Positions 27,101-37,900 of a stretch of 64,000 nt of DNA are shown piece by piece; the first letter of the stretch is position 1, and each line of letters starts with the position of its first letter. A program made the translations under genes and the position numbers. The stretch spans positions 41,391,835 to 41,455,834 of the forward strand of contig NC_088102.1 of NCBI RefSeq assembly GCF_036370855.1, written 5' to 3'. The notes under the pieces were generated by a model that was not told the DNA's origin, searched no databases, and saw only the letters and a program-made list of their open reading frames with translations. The DNA comes from Dromaius novaehollandiae (taxonomy: Eukaryota > Chordata > Aves > Casuariiformes > Dromaiidae).

Positions 27101-30100
27101 ACACATTCAGCAGTGTACAGCTGTTTAAACATGGATGAATATCGGTGAACCGGTAAGAAAATGCATCTATAAACTTAGTATAAAAATTAGGTAAGTGTTT
27201 TGATAATCAAGCAATAGAATTGCCATGATTGCCAAGAATATTTGTAAAACAATGTAAAGCAACTCATTCCCATACTTCTTAAGGATAGACTTGATTATCA
27301 CCCAACCCTTCAAGCTAGAAAGTAAGCATGCTGTAAGTATCAATCACCAAGTCCACTACTAACCAAATGACTTGCAAAGACTTCCTGAATAAAGTCAGTT
27401 TAAACAAGAGTATCACATCATGAAATATGGCAAGCTGATTTAACACCTCACTGCTGCTGAGAGGAACTCCTCTTCTCCCCCCACCACCACCCCAACTGCA
27501 CCATCCTCTCCCCTCCGGTGGCCATCGGAGCCTTCGGAACTGCTTTAATATACTAAAATGGCAGGAAACAAACCTGGGATAAGGGACCAGGGTAAGATCA
27601 GATTGCCTGAAGCTGAGGCAGAGGCAAGACTTCTCCCTTTGTAACAAACCATCAAGTTGGCTCAGCTGACCAATCATAGCAAGAAAACAGAAATAGTCAT
27701 TTTAATGTATCCTTGAAGATACCAATGTGTAAAAAAGTATGATGACAGTATGAAAAAAGAAATAACCAGTACAGCAAGGAAGAAAGCTACAAACACGCAC
27801 ACAAACACTTTCAGAAGAAATGGTAAATATTTGCTAGAATACCAAAAGCAAAAAATAGTATTGCAACCACCAAACTCTACCAAACCTGTACTATGCAAGA
27901 CCTTAAAACACTCTAATTCTTATAGATGACATTTACAGACTGGGTTACAGAATTTGACATACAGGTGACGCATCTGAACCTGATACGCAATGACTTGACA
28001 TAAACGCAGACTGCATCGATCTGGAATTCCGCGTAGAACCTGTGCAGAAACCTGCGTCTAACACAAAACACTAGATGCCGTCTGCTATCACCATAATCAT
28101 GAGTACATTCTCTCTCAAACATTTCAGACCAAATTAAGCCTTGTAGGCTTTTTAGAAACAGAATTTATCACACTTCATTCTTGCAAATGGAAAAAAACAG
28201 GCAGAAAGATCATGTTAAGCAGGCTTCAGCAATAAAATAACCAGCCTCCAAAAGACCAATAAACCAAAAAAGTGCTTTCATTATGAAGGCTTGTAAGTAA
28301 AGGTATCCACACCAGGAGAAATATAATTTACAAAACTGCAAACTTCATCAATATCACTGCTGAGACACTAGTAGCCACAACCCCCAGAACACCGTATTTC
28401 AGAACAAAATAAGCTTTGTAGCCATACAGTTACAGGGACCATTACGAACTAATGCGTATTAACTGTGTTTTTAGGAGAAGTATCCACTGGTTATCTTCCA
28501 CAGAATTTAGTTCATTGCTTTGAGGTAAGAAATAAACATTAGAACAAGAAGTCAAGCGAGCCATTAGGTTTCTAGGGAAGATGGTATTTGGCTATTTACT
28601 TCACACAAACTGTTCTAGTACTACAGACCTCCAGAAATAAAAAAGAAAAAAAAATCTGAAAACAAAATTAGAAGATTACTCTTAAAAACATTAGAAGGAA
28701 CATAGTTTATTTTCCTCTCATACTATGTGTACAAAGTAAAATAAAAAGCAGCCTCGAGTTTTCACTTTTACCATTAGGTATTAATAAAAAATTAGAATTA
28801 TGAAACGAGGTTCCATTTTGTGTTTTTCCCTCTGTACTGTGAATGAATTCCTATGTCTCCACAGATTTTTGCTTCAACAGTTGATGAATCAAGACTTTTG
28901 AAAGCAGACTATCCTCACTCAAAATCTTAAGTTAACATCAGAAAGATATCCAGCTAGCTTTCAGCTGACTAAAGACCCAGGAGTTCTACAACTACTAAAC
29001 ATTCACTTGCATGGCAAACTGACCAACTACGAGAGTTTGGCAGCTTCATACCTGGTTCTGCCCATCGGCAAACTGCACGGCCTTAGGAACGTCAAAGTAT
29101 CTTCAGTATTGGCAGATCATGGAAGCCAGCTTTAACTTGCTAAAATTATGTTACTGCTGAGAAGAAAGACTAGACACAAGATACTGAACTGTATCAATCA
29201 AGTTTAAACAACATTACAATTAAAAGGAAAGAGGAATCTTTAGGATGTTCCCCCCACCCTCCAAAATAATCTGAACAAAAGTAGTCAGGTTCAGATCAAG
29301 AATGGTTAGCATGTGCTAAAAGTGATTCTGGCCAAGTTCACCAGTATATACTTTTTCTTAGTAAGATCAATAGCACTTGTCATTGCTAAATCTGTACCCA
29401 CAGAGGAAGCCCAAGTCAATGACCAAGTATCTACAAAAAACAGCTCTGCTTAAACTCTCTGGGCATACATACGAAAATTAAAGAGTACTGTTTACAACCC
29501 AGCTCACCAAGAAGTTCCTGATTGTTGTTTTCTAGTATAGGAAAGCTAACCAGAAACATTTCTAAGCAGTTTGGTACAAGTTTTAATACACTATATTTGA
29601 ATTTAATATTACACTTAGCAATCTAACAGCTTTCGCTCTGGCTTCAACATCAAACCCATCAGCAAAATCCCAAGAGCCCTACAGATTTAGTACTAAAGGA
29701 AGCTGAGGACTTGTCTCTAACTCCAAAACTCTAGAATGAATGCCTCCACATTTTCCTCAAGTACTTTTAAATTTGGACATCCACATTCCTCTTTCAGTCA
29801 ATTTCTGAAACCATTTGTCCTGATATAGTTTTAGTCACAACAGCGGCACAAAGGACATACATCACTATCCCAAGCCATCAGATCTGATAACTACAGAACA
29901 GCAAGACTGTACAATACAAAAAATTACTCTGTACGAACAGATGCTAAACACCGTGATTCAAGTTTTCACCGATGTATCTCCTAAAACACAGTTAAAGGAT
30001 CCTGGATAAATGTGAAACTGCAGTTACAAATGTCATGATGCCATTTATACTTCTAGAATGAGGGCAGCTTATTAATGCTTGCAAGTTATCAGTACAAGCT

Positions 30101-30726
30101 GCAGCTAATGAAAATGAAAAAAGACCATTGCCTCTTGCACAGTGGAAAAATCTTCCTGATCTTGCTTCAGTTATGAATGTTTTCTTGTTTCTAATGCAAC
30201 ATCTGCTTTAATTATACATTGTAAAGATCATCAGTTCGAAATGGGTATTTGATGGATCCCAGAATTAAGATGAGAATATCCTCTTCCAGACACAGCTGTG
30301 CCAGCCAGAGGTTACTGCCCTCAGCCTGTCCATAGCTTATCATCCTCCCCTCTCCACTGCTACCACCCAAATCAACATGCCAGCTGAGAAAAATGAAAGA
30401 ACATTCTCTAACCGATTTGAGTTTATATCAGCCAGGCCAGTTTAAAACAATTTGTTAGAGGTCCTTGTTAACCCAAGCCATTTTGATGAAAAGGTACAGT
30501 TCTAGAAGAGCTCAAGCAAATTTAAATCAGAGCTACCACAGCCCCATCTCTAATGCCTGTTCCTGCTCCGTATCTCATTCAATAGATGGTCAGCCAGTTC
30601 AGAAAGGTGATCCAGCCAAAACCTAACAAAGCAGAAAAAGCAATTCATTATCAGCCTGATTAACTCCTGGACTTGGCTTAACTTACAGCTACAAAGACTC
30701 CCATGCCAGCAGGGGAAGAAACATAG

Positions 30727-31092
30727 TCAAGAAGGAGGCAGGACCACAGCAGCCTGTTTCTTGAGCCTTTCAAGTTTGTTGAAAGGTTTAAACAAACTTA
30801 AAATAGAGCTTCTTCTGAAAAGAGTGCTCACAGACATCTCCCTCTCCTCCTGTGTAAGCAATAACATTTGCACAGCCACCCAGTCAGCCAGTTCAAGCAG
30901 TGGATCCAACTGAAGCTCATTACTTTTCCATAGTACTGTTTTCAGCAGTGTTAGCAAACAGGGGTTGAAAATGTCATTTTGGTGAAAGCACTGCCAGAGA
31001 AAGCAAAATTGCTCTGGTGGTAACGCATTAACGTGGCGGTAGAGCACGCATGTTAAAAGCCTTAGTTTGATCAAGTTTAAGCTTGGTCCTCT
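30727..31092 (-). CDS. Candidate coding exon or fragment, 121 codons, unidentified
   Basis: On the minus strand, GTCTTTTTCTAG (AG at 31093-31094) is a good splice acceptor opening in phase 0. The frame then runs 121 codons to TGA at 30727. The translation looks like real protein: YRHVNALPPEQFCFLWQCF, then ELQLDPLLELADWVAVQMLL, and a basic C-terminal part ending LERLKKQAAVVLPPS. The Leu spacing suggests packed amphipathic helices, as in a helical-repeat or other all-alpha C-terminal domain. It sits about 2.6 kb downstream of the CpG promoter on the same strand. I cannot name the family. It could be the last exon of an unknown gene, an exon of the promoter's gene, or a retrocopy fragment; a chance frame of this length is also possible in 64 kb. 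Confidence 0.35.
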   Translation of the reverse strand, partial: RGPSLNLIKLRLLTCVLYRHVNALPPEQFCFLWQCFHQNDIFNPCLLTLLKTVLWKSNELQLDPLLELADWVAVQMLLLTQEEREMSVSTLFRRSSILSLFKPFNKLERLKKQAAVVLPPS

Positions 31093-32959
31093 CTAGAAAA
31101 AGACGGACAATATCCTCTAGTGTCACATATTAAAACTATAGATACTTTGTCAGTGCAGGGATCTCGATTTTCGATAAATGTTCTCTGATCAATGAAAACT
31201 CTAAAAGCGAGACTAGTGCCACAATTCCACATTAGTCTAAACCACTCTTGCTTGCTAAACTGGCAAAATAAATAAATATCTAAATAACCATCAATCCCTC
31301 CTCCTCCCTCCCACCCCGAAAAAGAACAAGGTCAACACGTTGTCAGATGAGGGCAACAAGTAGGACAGGACCCCAGAAGTCCGCAATTACACCAGCTTAG
31401 GCTGTCATGAGAATCTCTCACATCAGAGATTCTGCAAAATATCTTTTCTAGAATGAGTAAGATGTACTTTGCTATAAAACTATGACAATTTACTGGTTTT
31501 TCAATACTACACAGCTCTGTCTATATAGGCAGAACTATAGGCAGAATTCAAGCATTCTGTACAGTACTGTAATAAGCTATTACAAATGTGACAAGAAGTG
31601 CAACAGTACGCTTTCCTTACAGACTCTATTCTTGGGGAGGCAGGCACTTTTGCAAGGATTTTTACTGTCATTTCAAAAAGTTTCTATCTGACCACTCTCA
31701 TTATGGTAGGAAAGAAAAGTACTTAAGATCATTTTGACACCAAGCAGCTAAATCAACCTGCAAAATGTAATGCTTGAAGTCTTGCAAGTTTTGAAAGCCC
31801 AATGTGGGTTTTGGTCTTTTTTTAATGCGTAATGCCATCAGAGAGTTTTCAACAGTAGAGTAAGAAGATAAGTGAACTTGTCTACTCTGTCTAGTTTACA
31901 TGCAACCTTCAGTTTCCACACATTTAAAACAAGTAATAATGCAGAAAAGTAATTTCCAAGCTGAAAAATACATTTTCTGCTAATAAGGATTTAAACGTTT
32001 GATTTGAATTGTATTTCATATGTAGACTTCAGGAAAAAAAAAACATTCTTTGATGTGTGATGTTTTGAGTCCTAGAAATCAGAGTTTTCACTGAAGCTTA
32101 AAACCAACACCTTATTCAACTACAGATTAAACAGTTTACTGTAGGATAGGTTAGGCTATCAAAACCATTTCAGAAACACAGGCAAGGATGAACACGTCTC
32201 AAATTCATTGTTTTGGACTTTGGTCACTTTTTTTTTTTTTTTTTTATTTCTTCCACAAGATTTTTTTCTGGGAGAAAAAAAGCAGCATTTCCACAGAGAA
32301 TTGCCAAGAGATGAAGAAATGGAAAACGTACACTGATGAGCAGAAACACAGTACAGATGAATACTGCTTCTCTACGGTAACTATTAACTTCTGCATAATC
32401 ATAAAGACCATTTTAGCAGTAACTGTAGATCAATAAGTCAAATAGAACTGATGAGTTAGAAATCCATTTAAATATTTACACTTTTTGCTACAAGCCATAC
32501 CTAGAATAATATTGTAGCCAAACAGAATGACTATGCCTTCCATTTTACCCAATCTCCTCTTTCAAAAGCCTATCTGGAGAGGCAGGAAGACCAAAAAAAA
32601 AAAAAAACCCTTAAAAAAACCATTACAATCAGATATTGTTAACAGTTACAAGCATCTCTTACTCTGGACAGCTGAATTGAGAAATATTGACAGTAACACT
32701 GAAAACACAGTAACGCACACATTAAACAGAAATCAACCCAAAAGCTCCCTTATCATTTCATAAAACATTAATGAGCAGGTTACATAAATCCAGTGGATGG
32801 AAGGAGTTTCAGACCGGAGCTGCTGCGAGACATCAACTCTCCTCCGAGAGACGCACCGTTTCGCTCTTTGAGACTGTTCATTTCCATAGGTGCAATAAAA
32901 CGAGTTACGCGCATTCCACACAGGAGCCGCACTTAACCCTTCACCAGCTACTGAAAATT
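31093..32959. other. AT-rich gap between exon-like frame and CpG island
   Basis: No conserved frame was seen. It contains a long poly-T run near 32228 and a poly-A run near 32594. If the minus-strand promoter model is right, this is the first intron of that gene. Confidence 0.5.
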
Positions 32960-34920
32960 TAGCTAAGTTATACCCGCCCGCGACGAGCGCTCGCTCCGGC
33001 ACACGGCCGCTCTCTCGTACGCGGCTGCTCACCGACCCCCGCTGCGCTCTGCGTGACAAACAGCACCGGTATCCTTTTGTGCCACCTGGCAGGCTGCTGC
33101 GCGCACGAAGAAAAGGGGAGAAAAAGGTGCTCGCGAGACCAAGACCACCGCGCTCGGGCAGGTGAGAGGCCAAGTTTCTGCCGCGGCGCTTCACGGGGCT
33201 CCCGGCCACCCGGCGAGCGGCGGCGGCCCCGGCATCCCCCAAACTTCCGCGCGCCCCGGGCCCGGCTCCCAGGAAGGACGCGCTGCCACCGGGGGCGGGC
33301 AACGGCGCCGGGACCGAGGCCTAGGAGGGACCTCGGGCGGCCCCGGCAGCGGGAAAGCAGGAAGCGGCCGCTCTCCCGGCGGGGCTGCTCCCCCGAGCCG
33401 CGGCCCGCCGCCGCCCCCCGCGGGCTCCACCTGCGCGCCGCCGGCCGCCCGGCGCCGGGAGCGGAGGGCGCGGGGCCGGGGCCGCCCGCGCTCCCCCGGG
33501 GCGCCGCCGCCGCCCCCCGGGCTCGGTCCCGCCTCAGGCGCTCCCCCGCGCCGGGACCCGCCGCGCACCGCGGGGCTCGCACGCCGCCGACGGCCGGGCC
33601 CGGCCCCGCCCGACCCGCCGCGGCGGCAAAGGCTCTTCCCGCCTGAGGCCGCGGGCCCGGCCGCCCTCACCTGCCGCCCGCAGCCTCCTCCCTTCAGCGC
33701 CTCCTCAGCCGCCCGTCGCCACCGAGCAGCGCCGCTGCCGCTGCCGCCGCTTCCCCCGCCCCCGCGGCCCGCCACGCCCATCCTCGCGGCCCATTGGCCG
33801 CCCGCCGCGCCGCCGAGCCCTCTGATTGCGGCGAGCAGCTGCCCGTCAAGACCGCGACCCCCCCCCCCTCCACCCACGGGTCCCGAGTGTTTTATTCACT
33901 CCGGGGCTTTGGCGCCCCCACTCTTTGCCTGCCGCCCGTGATTGGCTGAAGCGATCGAAGCTGAGCGCTAGGATAGGCTGGCGGAGGTGCCAGCTGTGGC
34001 GGTATGCCCGCCTCCCCGCTCCGGGTTCGGCTGCGTCGGCGCCGGGGGGAAGTTGGGTTGCGCGGCGGGGGGGTGGGCGCTGCCCGGGCTGGGCCGGGCC
34101 GGGCCGGACCGAACCGGAGCGTAAAGCCGCCCCGGCGGGGCTCTCGCTGCCAGGGTGGGTTTCTGGGCACGAGGAGGCCGTGAGGGACCTGCTTTTGAGG
34201 TCCCTCCTCAAAACCAGAAAGAGTTTTGCTGTCTTTCTCCAGGGTTTCGCTCTGCGATCGGGGCTCCTTTTCCCTCAGCCGTGAGACTATTTCTGAGCAA
34301 AATAAAGGGGCTGTTGAGCCAAAGAAACCCGCGAAGGGAAGCCCGCCGTCGGGGAGTTCCCGTTCCCGAAAGCTTTGGAGCCGCGCGGCCGCGCTTCCCT
34401 CGCGCAGAGGCAGCCACCGCACTGCCGCCGGCCATGTGGGAGAGCCCCGCAGCGGGCGTCTGCCCGACGCGCCTCACAGGAAACATCCACGGTTTTATTG
34501 CTGAACAGGCTTTTCCAGGAGCCCGGTGCGACTTCCCGGGAAAGCCCCTCGCAAGAGAGGCGCCCGCACCAGCAGCAGGCCGAGGTGACCGGCTTCCGCG
34601 GGCCGAGAGCGGGGCCCAGCGCCGCCTCGGCTCCCCCTCCCGCGGCTCTCCGGGGCCCTTGTGGCTGGGGGGTTTTAAGGTCCAAAATGTTCTTCTCTAG
34701 CTTTCTCGCTCAAGCCCAGGAAGCACGAAGGTGCCTCCGTTTTCGAAGCGCTGGCAGCGCCAGGTGCCGAATTCGGCGGGGAGCCGTGCCGCGAAGGGAG
34801 GTTCCCCAGGAAAGGGAGGTTATCCCCGGGGATCCGCTGCACCGGCACCCACGTGACTGCGCTGCAAGGGCTTGGCCCAAGCGCAGCACCCGCAGTGCAA
34901 CGTTTCCGACAGCCGCCTCC
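32960..34920. promoter_or_regulatory. CpG island promoter
   Basis: Base composition switches abruptly from AT-rich to very GC-rich with dense CpG (SmaI-, NotI- and BssHII-like words are frequent), then falls back near 34.9 kb. The many long open frames in all six frames are a by-product of GC richness, which removes stop codons, and none resembles a protein. The core promoter signals inside favour minus-strand transcription (see the exon 1 entry). Transcription to the right from the same island is possible but has no visible support. Confidence 0.85.
33671..33945 (-). promoter_or_regulatory. NUMB: Minus-strand core promoter and non-coding first exon (NUMB by synteny)
   Basis: Read on the minus strand, CCAAT boxes occur at 33941-33945 and 33793-33797 (ATTGG on the plus strand). 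A GC box (GGGGGCGGGGG) lies at about 33751-33763, followed by a GC-rich leader that ends in a strong splice donor CAG|GTGAGG (exon end 33671, GT at 33669-33670). No ATG opens a plausible protein before the donor, so the first exon is probably untranslated. In human 14q24 the gene next to HEATR4/RIOX1 on this side and in this orientation is NUMB, an endocytic adaptor that inhibits Notch and has untranslated first exons and a very long first intron. The promoter and donor are seen; the name NUMB is inferred from gene order alone, because no NUMB coding exon was found. The poly(A) site at 4.8 kb raises the alternative that this promoter serves a different, shorter gene. Confidence 0.45.
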
Positions 34921-37900
34921 TCTCACCAGCCGTTCAAGCAGCTACTTCATCCAAAATGCAAGCTCGAACACTTCTTGGAGCACTTAGCTGTTGCAAAAAC
35001 ACAGGAAATGCAAAGACTACATAAGGTTTCTCCATATCGTTATCTTCTCCCTGGGATGTACCATCCCCCTTGCTCCTCTTTGTTTCTGACTCGAGCAAAG
35101 AAACAGGGCAAGGAGGAATATGGCAAGCAGTGAGAAAATAAAGCAGCTAAAATCAGTGATTATTTCAGAACATCTGTGCAAAAATGATGTACCCAAGTTC
35201 ACACAGGAGCTGCTGGGGCATGAGCATGACACACGAGTTTCAGATTGATGCTCCAACCCCCACATCATCCCTTGTTTGAGTATTAAACTAAGAAGGAAAT
35301 ACCTATTTCTTTTTCTAACATCTTTTTGCATATCATTTCACTTGGAAAGCAAAACCAAAGTAGATAGCTGCCTCCTTCTCACAGTTGCTTCCCAGATACT
35401 TTCAGACTGCTGCTCTCAGACACCAGCACCACGCAGCTATGTCTGAGTTAGTGTTTCAAAATCATTACACAGACAAGACATTTCTACCAGTCCTGAGTTT
35501 TCTTCTGTTTTTATGAAAGCTAAAGCCAGATCTGACTTGGCATAATTCTTAGTATGTTGTATTCCCAATAGCTTGAGTTAACTTTTCATTTTCATTACAG
35601 AGATAGTCTCTGGATTCCTGACAAAATTTTGATTAAGCATGGTGCTTTAAACCTTAACTCCTAAGGAACCATCTCTATATTACAGAGATGAGCTACTTTC
35701 AAATGGGATATATTTGTGGATTGGTAAGGAAAAGGCCAGGACATGCTATTGTAAATAAAGTTCGAACATGTTTTTCAGCTATATATAGCTGTAACAAGTA
35801 TTTATCTTGAATCATGCCTTAGATGTTTAAATTGATTTGTTACCATTACTACTTTTCTTCTCAGCTCTGTTCGTACTTCTCTAACTTGGCTTCCCCATAT
35901 AGTTATTGGTGACTGAAGGGAAAGGAGGCTGTGTTGGGAGAGGAAAGGAAGGTGACCCTAGAGGTCCTCTAACTGAACTAACAGAACATCTAACAGTGAA
36001 CTGCACGTTTGCTGTGTGGATCTGGGCGGCCAAGTCATGTTCTGCGTAGTCACTCGTCCGGCAGAGAGTTCCTGTGAGCGGAGGAAAACAAATTCTGCAA
36101 GGCCTGATTTTGGAAGCAAAGTTTCAAGGTGCTGTAATCCTTATAGGTTTGAAGAACTGAGAAGAGACTTCAGAGCATACCCCAAAAATCCTACCTGGTT
36201 TTCCCCTGTTCCACCTCCAAACCTGCCTTTATGAGCAGGAACAGGGCTCCATGGGTAATGTGCAGGATTAATGGCCTTGGCTGTTCATGTCATGCCCACT
36301 TACTCCTGTCAGCGGTGCCATTACAACAAGATCCTTCCTGGGCTCAGGGGGACGGTGGGATTGTGTGGCATCCCCGAAGGACTTCAGAGAATCTGACACA
36401 CACGCGCAGGATAATACAGACTCCACATCCTCACTGCAGATGCCTGGAGGCTTAACACCATTCTTTCCTATTGGCTATCTAAAACAATGTTAGCGATTAA
36501 ATCTCACTTCTCTAATCACACTGTAATATCATCCTTTCTAGGAACAAGCCATACCAGTATAAATACTACAGCATAAGCATTTTTATGCTACTGTAACTGT
36601 GCTCACCTGAGAGGAATTCCACCTTTCTGACAATCCAGATGAAGCAGTGGGAGCTTGTGTGTGTTGGGCGAGCACTGAAAATGTTCAGAAATATTTCTGG
36701 GAGGTTTCACGCTGTCCCTCTAGTAGCAATACAAATCTAATACTGCAAGCAAAGATGCGAGCGTTACCATGCACAGGCTTTCTGCTGTCGTGCTCTGAGT
36801 ACACCTGAACAATACAGTTGCTAAACTGAGACATCCTGTTTGCCCCTCTATTTCCATCTTGGTAATGCTGCATCAGAGGTGAGGGAGCGATTTCAGAGTA
36901 CTTCAGAAAAACTTCAGTGTAGACAACTTTTTTGTCCATTTATCAGGAAAGAAAAGATAAAGTCTTCTGTGAGACTTCTGCAAAGGAGAAACTTACTGAA
37001 GAGGTAAATGTTGAATGGCACTGCTACATGATAGTATTGCTGTATGTTCATTTTGAAAAAGTGAGTAAATATGTTTCATGAGCAAAGCTATCCAGTTGCC
37101 ATAATTAATACAGAAAGGATGTGAACAAAATAATAATAAACCTCTAAAATCCTTCTTCTGTGGAAAAGCCTAACCCAAACAGCTTTTCAAGAGCCATGCT
37201 TTGTGCATATTAAAAGAGTACTCTCTAGCACAAGATACGGGATGCATGCAGGAACAGCCTGAGGTATCTTCTATCTCAATTGTCCACATGTGAGTAATCC
37301 TACAGGGCAAATATTTTATTGTGATTCTCTTTGCTTTCATTTTATGATGCGCATTTTCCCCTCATGGCCATTTACTTTTCTCTCTCTGCTGCAAAGCAAG
37401 AGGACTGGAGTCTCGGAGTCTGCAGCTTTGTGTTTAGTCACTGCCTATGGAGTCAGTGCAGATGGTATCTGCTCAATGCTACCAAATGTTAGATGGCATG
37501 TTTTAAGAACAAAAAATCTCTCATAAAACTACTTTAGAAATGCTTTACAAAATAAGCCCTGGGATCCTAGTGGGAATGAGAGGTGACAAGTCAGCTGAGG
37601 GTCCTACTCCCAAATTTTATCTAATTTAAGCTTTAATTTAATTTACTTTAATTTTAATTTTAGTGTGTATTTTACCATCATATAGGACAAGGGGAAATGT
37701 CTGTGCTTCCAAATTCCTCCGAAAAGATCATTTCATTGGGGACCTGGCCCTTTTAATTATTATTTTTATAAATTTGTTTTAATTAGACTGTTCCGTGGCA
37801 GGGAAGGCTTATTTTCTCAGTGGGGCTCTGTGTACGAGATAGTCAGGATTAAAGACCAAGACCAGTCACTGAATAAGAAAATCACCAACAACAGAGAAAA

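Larger units (their letters stand above)
6168..30726. other. Long AT-rich intron-like region
   Basis: About 24.5 kb with almost no interspersed repeats and no recognisable conserved protein. It holds homopolymer runs, weak isolated exon-like minus-strand frames (near 7.4, 12.1, 13.1 and 16.4 kb, see findings and rejected items), a long facing poly-A/poly-T pair at 14.64-14.68 kb and a perfect short hairpin at 15.08 kb. If the CpG promoter at 33.7 kb drives a minus-strand gene, this region would be its introns or its first long intron. Confidence 0.5.

Noticed and set aside
33053-35133. Many long open frames on both strands in the CpG island
   Set aside because: Low-complexity Arg/Pro/Ala/Gly translations in every frame are expected from GC-rich DNA, and no protein family was recognised.
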